Below, in pieces: positions 1 to 11,309 of a DNA stretch of 64,000 bases. A model generated the notes under the pieces. The model was not told the origin of the DNA. It made no database searches and saw only the letters and a program-made list of their open reading frames with translations. The DNA comes from Celoporthe dispersa (Eukaryota > Ascomycota > Sordariomycetes > Diaporthales > Cryphonectriaceae). Within the stretch, counting starts at the first letter, position 1. Every line of letters begins with the position of its first letter. The position numbers were made by a program, and so were the translations under genes. Location of the stretch: positions 62,001 to 126,000 of the forward strand of contig WAID01000001.1 in assembly GCA_016584495.1 (NCBI GenBank). Direction: 5' to 3'.

Positions 1-141
1 AAGTCGGAGTCAAGGCTGGTCCGTCCTTTGTCATCGACAATCCTATGTTTCACAAACACTACTCCAAGTACTTTGGAAGTACCACCCTGATACCCATGAA
101 CACCACCCAACAATCCAAGAAATATCAAGAAGCTCCCCAAC

Positions 142-1746
142 ATGTCGCGCATGAAAGCAACTAAGTCCTACTGGCCACGGAGGCTTCTACAAGTTGACGG
201 AGAAACATTTACATCCGTCGAACGAGCTGGTGAATTCTCCTACGGGGCTTTCCAGAAGCCCAAGTACAACATTCTGAGCTATACATGGGGCCGCTTCACC
301 TCTGACACCGGACAGACCATTAAAATCAACAACATTCCCTGGGCTATCCCTCGTATCCGGCCAGATCATTTCACGCCAGAGGATTTCAGTCGTGCCATCC
401 GCGGCGTTGCGTCCAATGTTTCTCACATCTGGCTCGACATAGCCTGCATTGATCAAGAAAACGATCTCATCAAGCTCGACGAAATCGGCCACCAGGCAGG
501 TATCTTCGAGCGTGCTGAAGAAGCTTATATTTGGCTGAACTCAAGTCATGCTTCTCAACTAGAGCGTCTGGAGGAACAGTTGACACGGATCGACATATTC
601 ACGCCAGAGCTCCTAGCAAAGCCAGACCTAGTTTCCCTCCTAAGGTCTACAAGGCAGGACCTTCTTCAGATCTTTGGCGATCCTTGGTTTTCGTCTTTAT
701 GGACGTTACAGGAGGCCTTTCTCCGTCCGGATGCACGATTCATTTTCAAGAACGGCCGCGTCTTCCCTGAAAACGAATTGGTGCTTGACACATTGCTAAT
801 GCGCGCGACGCGGTTGACTAAAAACATGTCGGCGCTTCTTGAGCAACAGCAGACCTTGAGACGACTAGGGAGCCTCAAAGCGGCGTTGGCGCGGGACCTC
901 ATAGACATAGTGAAAACGTCAGGCTCACCAGAGTTAAGCAGCGCCAACGGAGTGCTCCTTTACTCAGCATCATCGAATCGCACGTCGCTGAATCCACTGG
1001 ATAGAGTCTACGGCATAATGCAAGTGTTCGGGCTGACACTAGGTGGTGCAGCCTACCCGGGACGTTTGTTCACCCTCGAGGAGCTAGAATACCAGTTGGG
1101 GATGGGAATGGTTGAAGCTAGTCCCGTGTATGCCCAGGGGTTCGTACACCTCGAGGATCCCGATGTGTTGGGGAGGAGGAGCTGGTGTATTAGGAATACT
1201 ATCATTCTCCCACCTCGTGCTGGAGTAGCAATCCTTCCCGAGGCGTTCTGCAGATTCCAAGTTGACCGTGAGAACTGGCTGGCACATTTTGACGGGATGA
1301 AGTGTGACTTCCGATCCATGACGGCGTTCTGGAAAAGAGGGTGGGAGTTCAGGGCTCGTGGCCCCGCATGGACTTCACAAACCGTCGAGTATATTGAATT
1401 AGACCGCACAGTACGGAACAAGAAGGCTGTCCCGGTGGATATGCTGCAAGGAGGGTCTTATAATGGCGGCGCAGGAGAGCTCAACGGGATACTTGACACA
1501 GAGTACGGCCCTGAACTGTCGGTCCTGAAACTGGGTAGACTGCGCGACGGGTTCAGGGGTCAACACAATGGTCACTGCTGGTGGGGTCTTCTCGTCTACC
1601 CGGTTAGAGGGGAGAATCTAGAAAGCTCTGCTGGGAAAACAGATACCTGGAAGCGCACTGGCATCTGCATATGGGATGTCGTGGATGAAACTTTGGAAAA
1701 AGAGCAAGAGACATTGTTTCATACATGTAACTTGACCCTTAGTTAA
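142..1746 (+). CDS. HET-domain protein, paralogue A1 (534 aa, intact, single exon)
   Basis: The N-terminal half is a heterokaryon-incompatibility (HET) domain. Visible blocks are YNILSYTWG at residues 42-50, IWLDIACIDQEN at about 96-107, the GIFERAEEAYIWL segment at 120-132, and DPWFSSLWTLQEA at 180-192. HET proteins act in allorecognition and regulated cell death in filamentous ascomycetes, usually in the cytoplasm; the partner of this one is unknown. The C-terminal half has no domain I recognise, but it ends in a TGICIWD block shared with the paralogues at 3527-5488 (divergent there) and 5626-7492. No intron is needed, unlike its neighbour at 3527. The ATG at 142 is the first in frame and lies a few codons before the conserved YWPRRLL start of the homology. 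Family assignment is firm; the specific role is not known. Confidence 0.9.
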   Translation: MSRMKATKSYWPRRLLQVDGETFTSVERAGEFSYGAFQKPKYNILSYTWGRFTSDTGQTIKINNIPWAIPRIRPDHFTPEDFSRAIRGVASNVSHIWLDIACIDQENDLIKLDEIGHQAGIFERAEEAYIWLNSSHASQLERLEEQLTRIDIFTPELLAKPDLVSLLRSTRQDLLQIFGDPWFSSLWTLQEAFLRPDARFIFKNGRVFPENELVLDTLLMRATRLTKNMSALLEQQQTLRRLGSLKAALARDLIDIVKTSGSPELSSANGVLLYSASSNRTSLNPLDRVYGIMQVFGLTLGGAAYPGRLFTLEELEYQLGMGMVEASPVYAQGFVHLEDPDVLGRRSWCIRNTIILPPRAGVAILPEAFCRFQVDRENWLAHFDGMKCDFRSMTAFWKRGWEFRARGPAWTSQTVEYIELDRTVRNKKAVPVDMLQGGSYNGGAGELNGILDTEYGPELSVLKLGRLRDGFRGQHNGHCWWGLLVYPVRGENLESSAGKTDTWKRTGICIWDVVDETLEKEQETLFHTCNLTLS

Positions 1747-3526
1747 GAACAGTCCGATTTGTCAAATTTGTGAATCGGAAACGTCTCACAAGATTTACCA
1801 ACATTGGGCTTTGTAAGTGTATTCGAGAATATTGTTGATACAGGATACGCCGTCACCACCGCATGACAACATATATTGAGTTCTGGGCGGGGCGCAACGG
1901 CAGCTCTCGATCAAGGTTTCATGGCGCTTGCACAACTTCGAGCTCAACCTCCCACAAGCTGTGAGTTTGCTGCCCGAATCACTCGCACTGACACCACGTG
2001 CTTCCAGATTTTTATCATCCAGCAATCATGCGTGCCCGGCGCCGCGGCGAAGGCGACGGCAGCGACAAGCAAAGCTGGACTAAAATACATTGTTATGGAA
2101 TGGTACTATATGCCTAGAAGTAATAGAAGCTGATATGGTCAGGAGAATTTCAAGAGTGTTTGATATCTCTTTCTATAATGCTCTATTGAGCAGAAGTAAT
2201 CCCGAGAGCAACGAGCTAATATGTATGCTCTAAACCCTTCATCCAGTAGCTTCACCTGTAACTCCTTGGCCGCCGTCTTGTTCACATGGGACACGAGCAC
2301 CGGTTTTATCATCGCATCTGATTCAGTTTATTAGGCGATACGTACTAACTAACCTGAGATATGATATTACAAAACTATTTAGTAAATCTCGGTCGATAGC
2401 AGGTGTAATACACCGAGTATCTTGTAGCTGCACAGCCAATGCCTATCACGAGCCTTGCTACAAAAAGTCTCTAGCAGTCTAGTGACCAGAAGCCTTCAAG
2501 TCTGATGAGAGATCTCAAGCGATCTTCAGACCTATTTGGACGTGGGTCAATTTGGTAATCCCAAAGGATGCCAAATATAAGCCAGATTGAATATCAGACT
2601 AAATGTGTCGTTAATAGCCAAAGAGCCACTCACGCCACCATAAGCATAAGCCGCATCGCCCGGCAAGGCAACATGGCCATTGAATAATACTAGGGTAGGC
2701 CTCGAGTGTCTTTGAGTCAATAAAGAGTTCGAAGTATATCGACTCTAGAGCAAATGGTCCGGGAACATCCTCATTAACCTCACAAGAAAGATCCTATATT
2801 AGCAAATGCTCTGAAGAGAATTAAGGATTTCCGCCCTCGGAAAAGGAAGAAAGTCGAACCCAGTGCGAACAATCAAGATTTGTAGACATCGAGATTATTG
2901 AAATGGCTCAAGAGGAGGCGCAATAGAATATGAATAGGTCTTATGAAGATAGAGCGATCGAATTGCTGAGAGCCAATAAGAATGGTATTGTAGTAGTAAG
3001 CAGGGTTGAAGAATAAGAAACTTGAGGTTAACATATCTGCTGCTTATATTAAACATGGCCGGGCTGACTAATCGATCACACAGATATAAAGCAGCTCTGT
3101 GGCCACGTCAGCAGCTACAATTAGGCTCAGTTCTTTAGTCTTCCACTTAATTGCTATATGAGACCCCGAGAAGGCAGGGAGACACTTCGTCGCGTTGTCT
3201 GTTGCAACCCTTCCTGACAATTTGTAACGGACAGGGGACTCACAGTTGGTCTGTGGCAAGCAAAACTACTATAATAAGTGAAGAGCAGCAGTTCCTATTC
3301 GAAAGAAAAGCATTTAAATCTAAGGAGAGGGCTTTAGGCTTCAATCCTGCAACCTTATGCCACCTCTCAGTGACGTTGCCCACCCGATTTTGGATGCACC
3401 GTTCTACAAGGTAAGTAGTACGTTGTATGACTCCTCTGAGCATGTTGAAACTTTTCTTACCCCTTTGACTTCACTGGCTAAACATCAACACAACAGTCGT
3501 GTCTGAAGTCTACGACCATCCTCGCT
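1747..3526. other. Intergenic region without recognisable gene
   Basis: Only short, unconvincing reading frames occur on both strands (the longest is under 90 codons). I see no domain homology, no clear repeat pair and no RNA gene. The stretch just before 3527 is presumably the promoter of the next HET gene. Confidence 0.6.
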
Positions 3527-5488
3527 ATGAACGACGACGAGAACTGGCCACTGGGGCACGAGATGTGGCCAGATGTGGAGGAATACTGGCCGCGCCGCCT
3601 CTTGCACATACCCACCATGACTTCTGCGCTCCGGACTGGAAATGGAACGTACTGCGGAATCAAGAAGCCGAGATACAGCATTTTCAGCTATACCTGGGGA
3701 CGCTGGGAGTTGCTAGACCAAGCGGAGTCGAACAAGTCGGTATCTGTCCAGAAATACCGGACGCTCCCTGTTAAGGGGACGACGTGGAAGATTCCGGTAG
3801 TGGATGAAACCCACTTTACTGTGAAGGCATTCCAGAACGCCCTCGAGGTTATAAAGAACAATGGGACCGAGTGGGTCTGGCTGGATATTGCTTGCATTGA
3901 CCAGGAAAATGAAAGTGTCAAGATGGACGAGGTTGGTAGGCAGGCGAGCATCTTCAAACAAGCTTCCAGGTGCTACATCTGGCTCTCTCGGCTCCCTCGA
4001 CAAAACCTGGAAGAGGCCTACGGTACACTCCATGAGGCTTTGGCCCGCTTTGACGAGATCTTCTCCGGATTCAATCCCCGGAATTTGTCTCCGAGGCAGA
4101 CATTTCTTATCTTGCAGATGATTCACAAGTCGATCGGGACCATCTTGGACGACCCGTGGTTCTCATCTCTATGGACACTACAAGAGATGATGATGAGGGA
4201 TGACGCCCTTATTCTCAGCAAGGAAGGCCAGGAAGCGGCAATTACCATAAGAGGTGAGACAGAGCCTCAACGTTGCTTCATGGAAAATCTCATGTTGGCC
4301 TGTATTCACGCTGTGGACTCGGTATGGTATGCTCAATGGAGGCTCTCTGGACAGTCATACGACTATGGATCCATGCGAAATGAAACATTGGATCTGCTGT
4401 CTGCTATAAGAGATCGTGTCAACCGATCTGCGCTTGATATAGCTTTCCGCAGTGACGACCCGAATCGTTTATACGCCACTGCTAAATTCCGGGAAACGAA
4501 GTACGAAGAAGACCGCATCTACGGCATCATGCAAATGTACAACCTCCGCGTTGGACAGGCTGCTAGGCCTTTCGACAAGCCTAGTTTAGAAGAGCTTCGA
4601 TTAGAGTTTGGGCTTGCAATCAATATGTGAGTACAACTTGGTTTCTTTGCCCCTCGAGGCTATACATTTTCCAAAATTAGAGTTCGAGTCCTTGATGGCC
4701 GGGTACAGCACCCGTGTTTGGAATTTGTTCTGTCAATTTCTGACTTTCAGGTGTCAAGGCGGTCTGCCCTGAGAGGGCAACTATTTGTTCACACTGCGAG
4801 AACAAAACCTGGTCTGAGCTGGTGCATTACCGAGGAGTCAGCCGTCCCACCGATCTTGGATATTAGCAAAACACACAATGTCAAGATGTACATGAATACA
4901 AGCCTGCCTGAGGCAGTGAGAGCCATGGGCTGCCTGTGTGCTTTCAAAGAATTTTACAACGCCCACGTCTCAGCGACAGACGAGCTCCTGGTCGACCTTC
5001 ATTTAGACTTCGCCTTGGACTATGAGACTCTCGAGCGCATCTCTGCACAGGACAGGATAAACCGCCCCGCTGGCATGCACAGACAAATTGCGTTTCGCAG
5101 CCCATGGAGGCGAGATGGAAAAGAGTTGCTAAACTCCTTTGGGTCTGAGAGCTTGTTCGTCCTACTTATGGGCGACCTTGGGACGGGAGGCCCTGGAAAC
5201 CCTTTGTGGAAGTCCCACCACTACGGGCTGTTGCTTCAGAAAACTCCCGCCCAGTCAGACCCAATGATCATGGCCTACAAGAGGCTCGGTGTCTGTGTCT
5301 GGAGGATGATGCGAAGCTCCGAAGACTTCCTCCACGACGATGGCGGTAAACCACAAGACAATGCGGCGGAGATGGACGCATACTTGCGGACACATAACAA
5401 TAATCAGGAAAAGCCGATAGCTATGCGCAGATATACGCAGAGTATCACAGAGCTGTTTTCAGATGTTATTGATATTGAATTAATCTAG
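3527..5488 (+). CDS. HET-domain protein, paralogue A2 (two exons, about 609 aa)
   Basis: A tandem paralogue of the gene at 142. It has YWPRRLLHIPT at residues 20-30, SIFSYTWGRW at 51-60, VWLDIACIDQEN at 117-128 and DPWFSSLWTLQEM further on. Exon 1 is 3527-4626 and exon 2 is 4759-5488. The intron 4627-4758 opens with GTGAGT and closes at the AAG after GTGTC, not at the CAG eight bases earlier, because only the later site keeps the frame (the CAG would give a stop within eight codons). The join aligns with paralogues through a GQLFVHT block. The role is probably HET-type nonself recognition, inferred from the domain. Start ATG at 3527 precedes the conserved region by 20 residues. The splice model is inferred from sequence only. 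Confidence 0.85.
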
Positions 5489-5625
5489 ATCACAAGGTAT
5501 TTATGTTTCAAATATTTATTAAAAAAGAAAGAGAAAAAGTCTAAAACCAAAGCTTTACAAGTAGTGAATAGCCCTTGTTACTGATTCTTTACTTGAGTCT
5601 CAATATTCAACAATAAGATGGATCA

Positions 5626-7492
5626 TTAGCCAAAGAGTCCTTCCGTATCCATCCAAGCCTTGCTACTGCCGAGCAACAGGTCCTTTTCTTCATCGGTCCG
5701 ACCGCTCAACGCATCATTCACAAGGTCCCAGACCACAATGCCCACCCTGCGCCATAAACCCCAACCATGAGAGCTAGATGGGCTCACGGTGCCTGGCTTC
5801 GAGAGCAGAATGCCCACATTCCATTTCTCGGAACAGTGCAAGTTTTCGTCCTTGGTCCTGCCAAAATCCCACCGGTCCCGCCTCTCGTCTGTGAACTGGC
5901 CGAGCAGAGCAGAACCTGTACCTGGTCGCCGTATGCTTTCTGTAGTTCGAACGCCGTCCTGTGCTGATTTTCACACTGCACAGGTACCTGCCACAGCTTC
6001 TGCGCATTTAAGTAAGAACTTGTGAGGGTGATTTCAGAGACATCGAGGGCGAGCTGGAAACAGCTTTCACCAGCGGGGTCCATGTTATAGCCGTAGGTAT
6101 CGCGGTACTGGTAGAGTCCGGCCTCATTGACAGCCCGACAGGCCTCCACTAGGCGATTGAATGGTAGACTACGCCCATTGAAGTGGGCCCATGTTGTGCC
6201 ATATAGAGTAGTCGTGGAAAGGCCGCATGCTACCGCGAATTTGCCAAAGAGGCTAGATGTGTGGTAGTAAGGAAGCTCACGGGCTAGGTCAGGCATGACT
6301 GATGAGCGATGAACCCGCCAGGCCTGTCCGAAGGGCACCCGCTCTGTGTGAACAGGTATTTGACTCAGTAGAGGCAGTTCCTTGAGGAGCTCCTCTCCTA
6401 ACTGGTCTCCAACTCCGGCAAAGTGAATGCCGCGTCAGAGTCTGCTTCCTTTGCCGAAGAGCCTAGTCGAAACCCGAATACTTGCATAATGCCGTAAATT
6501 CTATCACAGGGGTCTCTCGTGGTCCGCTTGCTGGCCAACGTGTACAGCGCCATCGGGTTCCGCAGATCCATTGTGACCAGTCCGCTCCTCTCGACAAGAT
6601 CCGCCACAGCATGTTCCAACGGACTGAGGGGTATCGTGTCTTTCTTCTTGATAGTGGCACTGCGAGCACAAACATCTGCCAGTGATTTACAGCACCGAGT
6701 AACGTCATAGAGTGATATGTCCGTCTCGAAGAGGTCTGATCGGACCACCACGCGCCCTTCCTTATCCACGAGCCCTGATGTCAGGCACAGAAAAGCCTCC
6801 TGCAGCGTCCAAAGCGATGAGAACCAAGGGTCTGCCAGAAGGCTCTCGAGGCTCGTCGCAGCTTTGGATAGAAAAGCTTCGTCTCCCCTGAGCGCCTCGC
6901 TTCTGGTCTTTAACACGGCGCTCCTAGGCGACCGCGGAAATAACGTCTCGCTGTCGGCTCTGAATAAATCATCAAGTGCCTGGCGGAGCACTACGGGCTC
7001 AATCCCATGCAGCCATACAAACACCTTTTCTGCACCACGGAAGATGACCGCCTGACGCCCTATTTCCTGCGCCTTGAGTGGGCTCTTAGGCCTCTGGTCG
7101 ATGCAGGCGATGTCGAGCCAGACGAACTCAGGTGTGGCCGGCGAGGTGGCTTCGGGAACGCGGATATTATCAGTGGTAATGTTGCGCAGCACCTGCTCAA
7201 ATTGTGTCGTGGTAAAGCGGTCAGGATCGATCCGTGGCACCGCCCACGGGATATTCTTGACGGGGAGCGCCTTTACCTCAGGCTTCTCGTGGTCCTGCAG
7301 CTCCCAGCGGCCCCAGGTGTAGGAGAGAGCATAGAAGCGCGGTTGCCAATATCCGCCGTATGTGGCTCCATGGCCCTGCACGATCTTGCATTGATGTGAG
7401 GTCATGGTGGGCACATGGAGCAGTCGGTCGGGCCACTCTCGCGGCATTCCTATCCACACTGCGTCCGTGTCTACCTCCATGGAAAACAGCAA
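5626..7492 (-). pseudogene. HET-domain paralogue A3, broken by two frameshifts
   Basis: On the minus strand from 7492, the HET N-terminus is intact: RLLHVPTMTS, FYALSYTWGRWEL, FVWLDIACIDQ and DPWFSSLWTLQEAF. The frame then ends at about 6398 with a premature stop. One base appears missing near 6404-6410, because the next frame continues the family sequence directly (DQLGEELL, then SQIPVHTERV). A second break at 5903-5912 is a tandem duplication of five bases (AGCAG twice on the plus strand). After it a third frame resumes with QFTDERRDRWDF and ends in RRVGIVVWDLV, the family's C-terminal block. Every segment of the gene is present, so decay is recent or the breaks are sequence errors. It is convergent with the paralogue at 3527-5488. 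Confidence 0.8.
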
Positions 7493-8025
7493 ATCTGACT
7501 GCTACGGGCCACAAACTTTCACTGCCTTTGTATATATGTTGGTGTTTGAAGAGGGTTATGCTTCGTTTAGGTCTGATGATGGTTGCTGAGATCTCAAATG
7601 CTGTCCTGTGTAGTGAGGTTTCAATACACGTGAGCTTATGCTGCCCAAAATCGATGCCAAAGCTAGCCATTCAAGCTGACATCGACGCCTGCGATTTGTA
7701 TTTAGACACGTGAGCAGCGAGAGTCAGGTCAGCTCCTTACCGTTTTAGGCTACTGTGCGGTGAGCCGAAGCCTAGCCGGACAGTATCAACTGCCACATCG
7801 TTTGAGACAGAGACATGGTATTGTGTAGGTAAGAAAACACCTCACCGGCTCAAAGTATCTCTCCACCAAAATATGGTGCTAGAGCAACAGCTTAGAACGA
7901 TCGTGTCACTTAAGGCACACCCAAGCAAACATCTCACCAACTTGTCAGCAGATATCCAACCACAAAACCTTCGTGACTTCCAAGGTTGATGGGCAAGCTT
8001 CTGTAATTCCACTGTTTCGTTGTAT
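7493..8025. other. Short intergenic spacer
   Basis: It lies between two divergently oriented HET-family loci (5626-7492 minus and 8026-8290 plus). No gene or repeat is recognisable, and it presumably carries upstream sequence of the minus-strand locus. Confidence 0.5.
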
Positions 8026-8290
8026 ATGCCGAAGCCTTTCCCACACGAACACACCAATATAGATGAGCTAGGCGAACAGGCTCAGCGATTGCTTCATGTT
8101 CCATTTCTGGCTTCACAGAAACGGATGCCGGGCAACGTATACAATAGAACTATGGAGTCCGGCTATCGGGCGATTTTGTACACCAGGGGCTGGTGGCAAC
8201 TGGAGGATCCCCGTCAATTGCCTACCACGCCATCCGCACTTCCGGTCAAAGGGGTCTTCTGGCGGCACTTTAAGTCGGACGTCAAGCCAA
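8026..8290 (+). pseudogene. HET-domain N-terminal stub, paralogue A4
   Basis: About 85 codons match the N-termini of the three paralogues to the left: QRLLHVPFLAS, then YRAILYTRGWWQLEDP (SYTWGRWEL in the others), then ALPVKGVFW. The central glycine-tryptophan motif has drifted and the conserved DIACIDQ segment is absent, because homology stops at about 8285. The reading frame runs on into unrelated sequence and then into a different gene remnant at 8376. I read this as a truncated duplicate; no function is expected. Confidence 0.65.
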
Positions 8291-8375
8291 TATCTTCCGC
8301 CGCGCAAGCCAGTTCTAGATCGATCACTCCATCTGCGTCGGGATTCAGATCCGGCGCGGCTTACTGTCCCTTTGA

Positions 8376-9367
8376 CCCAGCGGTCCCAGATGCTGTTCGG
8401 GCCTCAGCGCTGCAACATCGATTGTGCGACAGGACCACAAAACGGTACTATTTAACTCGGAGAAATACCGTAACTCGCTGAGCAAGCATATGCACACGTT
8501 TACTTCATGGGATCATCGAGATCTCCACGAGTTCCGCAATACAGCAAAGGCGGACCTCAAGCGATACGGGTCTGTGACTATAGAGTCCACCGAGGTTGAG
8601 AGGCTCGTACAACGCAAAGAGGATGGTGTCTTCGAGGCCACTTCTGGTGGAAGGACATGGGCGGGCACAAAGGTTGTCTTGGCGACGGGATTGGAGGATG
8701 TGCTCCCTGGTATCGAGGGATACACCGAGTGTTGGGTCTCGGGTATGTGAGTTACAGGCAAGCCGATGCCGACTGCTGAGTGGTGGCACTGACTTGTTTC
8801 TCCTAGCTTCCATTGCATGTACTGTCTTGGGTGGGAAGAACAGGGCGCGCATTGAGCAGGTGTATTAGCAGAAGGGGAGGCGAGCAGAAGCATTATCGCT
8901 CTACATATCGCACGTCAGGTATTGCGCATGTCGGGGCAGGTTACACTCTACACGCATGGCAATAAGGAACCTGCCAAGGAACTTTCCGAAAGCTGGAAGT
9001 TGCTCCGGCCCCTATGCAAGTTGATGCCAGAAAAATTATCAAGCTTATTAAGGCTCCAGAGCGTGCCCGGTTTACTCTTTTCTTTGAGGACGGCACGAGT
9101 AGGACCAAAGCTTTCCTGGCGCACAAGCCCAAGACGAAGCTGAGAGGAGACCTGGCGCAGCAGCTAGGCCTTGAAATAATGCCCATGAACACCATCAAAG
9201 TTACAGCCTCGTTCAAACAGACAAGTCTAAGAGGGGTATTTGCTCCAGGCGACTGCTCGAGTCCTATGCAGACTGTGACTGGGGCTCTTCACTCAGGCAC
9301 GTGTGCTGGAGGCGGCGCGCCTATGCAGTTGCAAGCTGAGGTCTTGGGTCAAGCAGCTACCTTTTAG
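8376..9367 (+). pseudogene. GliT-like FAD/NAD(P) thioredoxin-reductase-type oxidoreductase, decayed
   Basis: Segments match the fungal GliT/TrxB-like flavoprotein family. They are GLSAATSIVRQ with the FAD-binding glycines partly lost, KYRNSLSKHMHTF, then VVLATGLEDVLPGI and ECW. After a GTGAGT...CTAG intron (8748 to about 8806) comes FHCMYC, which keeps the paired cysteines of the redox CxxC site. A stop follows after a further ten codons or so. Homology resumes in another frame with QVTLYTHGN and, from about 9010, FAPGDCSSPMQTVTGAL, the family's C-terminal FAD-binding region. Family members such as GliT oxidise or protect dithiols in epipolythiodioxopiperazine-type pathways. With no intact Rossmann motif and at least one stop, this copy is probably dead. 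The join to the HET stub suggests a rearrangement. Confidence 0.7.
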
Positions 9368-9529
9368 CCCTCCTTGCTTTGTTGCTCTTCGCGATGCCTG
9401 CGGGTGGTTGGTACTACAGTACTGGCGGCGATGTGCCATGTCATTGGCTGTTTGCTTCCGTGTTAGAGCTCACGGTGGCCGTTTGGATCATGCGGTCTGC
9501 TGCCGTGGCACTTTTGCGCCATCGACTCC

Positions 9530-9786
9530 ACTTTTTTTTTTCTTTCTCTGTCTTTCGGACCGGTGAAGGACTGGGCCAACGGCCCCCATCCAGCCTTTTT
9601 TTTCTCCCCTCCCCTCTTTCTCTCTTTCGTTTGAGCTGAGAGCCGAAGCGCGTACCTACTTACCTATTTAAATACGGGGTTTCTTAGCTTGTCGCCTCTC
9701 ACTTTTCTTACCTCACCTCCTTCATATCCCTTACCACAACCTCCAACAAAGTCTATTTGATTCATCTCCAGAAGAAAATCGCAATC
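9530..9786 (+). promoter_or_regulatory. Pyrimidine-rich putative promoter of the methyltransferase gene
   Basis: Two strong T/C-rich tracts (about 9530-9552 and 9594-9631) are followed by a TATA-like TATTTAAATA at about 9665. A CT-rich leader then runs to the ATG at 9787. Long pyrimidine tracts just upstream of the start are typical of fungal promoters. This is inferred from composition only; no specific factor site is claimed. Confidence 0.4.
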
Positions 9787-10937
9787 ATGTCTGACGGTGA
9801 ACCCCAGTATCTCCTGCCGGAGCCAGAGAAGGAGGTGGCACGGTTGACCGAGCAAGACGCTGTCATTACTTACATGATGCACAATAAGCGTATTGTTGCC
9901 CCGCTTGATCTGAAGACACCGGGCCTCCAGATCCTTGACTCGGCTACAGCCGACGGCCTCTTCCTGCGGGAGATCCAGCCGCTTCTAACGGAGCCTTACA
10001 ACCTCCTGGGGTATGATATTATGCCCAGCTTCTTTCCGCCGACGACGCCGCCGCACACGACCTTGGCCATCCACGATATTGCGGAACCCTGGCCGGCCGA
10101 GCTGCATGGCCAGTCCGACCTCGTTCATCAACACTTTGCGATTGTTGGAGGCGCTCAGAAGGCAACGCCGCGCCAGATCGTCGGCTATCTCTGCCAGCTC
10201 GTAGGTCAAGCAATCTCAACAGGGCCCGCTCTTATCGACCGTGGCTTGTAGCAGCGTTCTGTCGCCTGCAGTGTGCCTGAGGGCTCTCAGAAAGAGAAAG
10301 AAAAGAAAAAAAGAACAAGACGAAGAAAAAGGAAAAGAAGACAAGAAGAAGAAAGAAAAGACAGGGAAATAAAGAGAGAGAAAAAAGAGGTTCGAAGTTC
10401 CTAGGTTGAAAACAAGTAATACTGACCTGGTTGATGTTGCAGGTCAAGCCTGGTGGCTGGATTCAGCTCGGCGAAAATGACCTGGGAGGACCAGTGAGTG
10501 GCGGTCCCGCCCTACGCGACACCATTGCGGCCATGCGGGGCTGGATGATCCATGCCGGCGCTGGGCCCGGAGCTACGTTTGCCAACGAGATGACTGGCTG
10601 GCTGAAAGAAGAAGGGTTTGTGAATACCAAAGAGGTGCATATCGACATTGATATGGGGCCGAGTTGCAAAGATGCCGAGTGGGGAGCCCGAAGCGCCCAG
10701 ATCATGGTCAATGCAGCCACTGCCATAGCTGGTGCATGCAAGAGTGTGTTTGAGGCGCTAGCTTTGCTTTTCCTCCTTCCCAGGTCGTGCACTGCTGACT
10801 GCTTGCTTTCGCCAGTGATGAATGCCGACGTTCCCGAGTCCGTATTGGACAAGCTACCGGAGCGCGCAGCAGAGGAGTTCTCGAAGCAGGGGGGAACGTA
10901 TCGAACCATTATTGCCATTGGTCAGAAGCCGGCCTGA
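9787..10937 (+). CDS. SAM-dependent methyltransferase, UMTA/LaeA-like, secondary-metabolism type
   Basis: Exon 1 is 9787-10200. The intron 10201-10442 (GTAGGT...GCAG) joins CQL to VKPGGWIQLGE in phase 0, rebuilding the family's post-motif strand. Motif I is the atypical ILDSATADG seen in fungal small-molecule methyltransferases near secondary-metabolite genes, followed by NLLGYDIMPSFFPP. The C-terminus is GGTYRTIIAIGQKP, also typical. A 72-base segment, 10744-10815, has GTGTGT and GCCAG ends and no stop. Spliced out it gives about 278 aa, and retained about 302 aa; the spliced form resembles the family better. Upstream is a broken GliT-like gene and downstream an acyltransferase remnant, so this may be the survivor of a metabolite cluster. 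The substrate is unknown. Confidence 0.8.
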
Positions 10938-11309
10938 GAGCCTGGAGTCTAGAAGGAGGAGAGCATACGGACGGGCTCATACAGTGTCTAAAAGAAAACA
11001 TTATCAAGGAAAGAAATCCTTGAACCCAGAAGAATATATTGTGAGAGTTAAAGTATTTGCTATACGCACATAAAATGTATGCATTCTCTTTGATTTGCAC
11101 CACTTTCGTGTATTTTCGGCCGAGACCGCGAGCAATGGGTCACAGGCTCATCAAGCGCGCTGGAGAGCTGGGGAGATTCTTCCCCGTGTCACATATTGTT
11201 ACGTGATTAAGCCTACCCAGGTAGTGTACGCACCACGGGCTCCGACTAGAGATTTCAACCATCGTTATGCTGACTCTGACAAGAGCGCCATTCCAACTTT
11301 CAATTCCTC

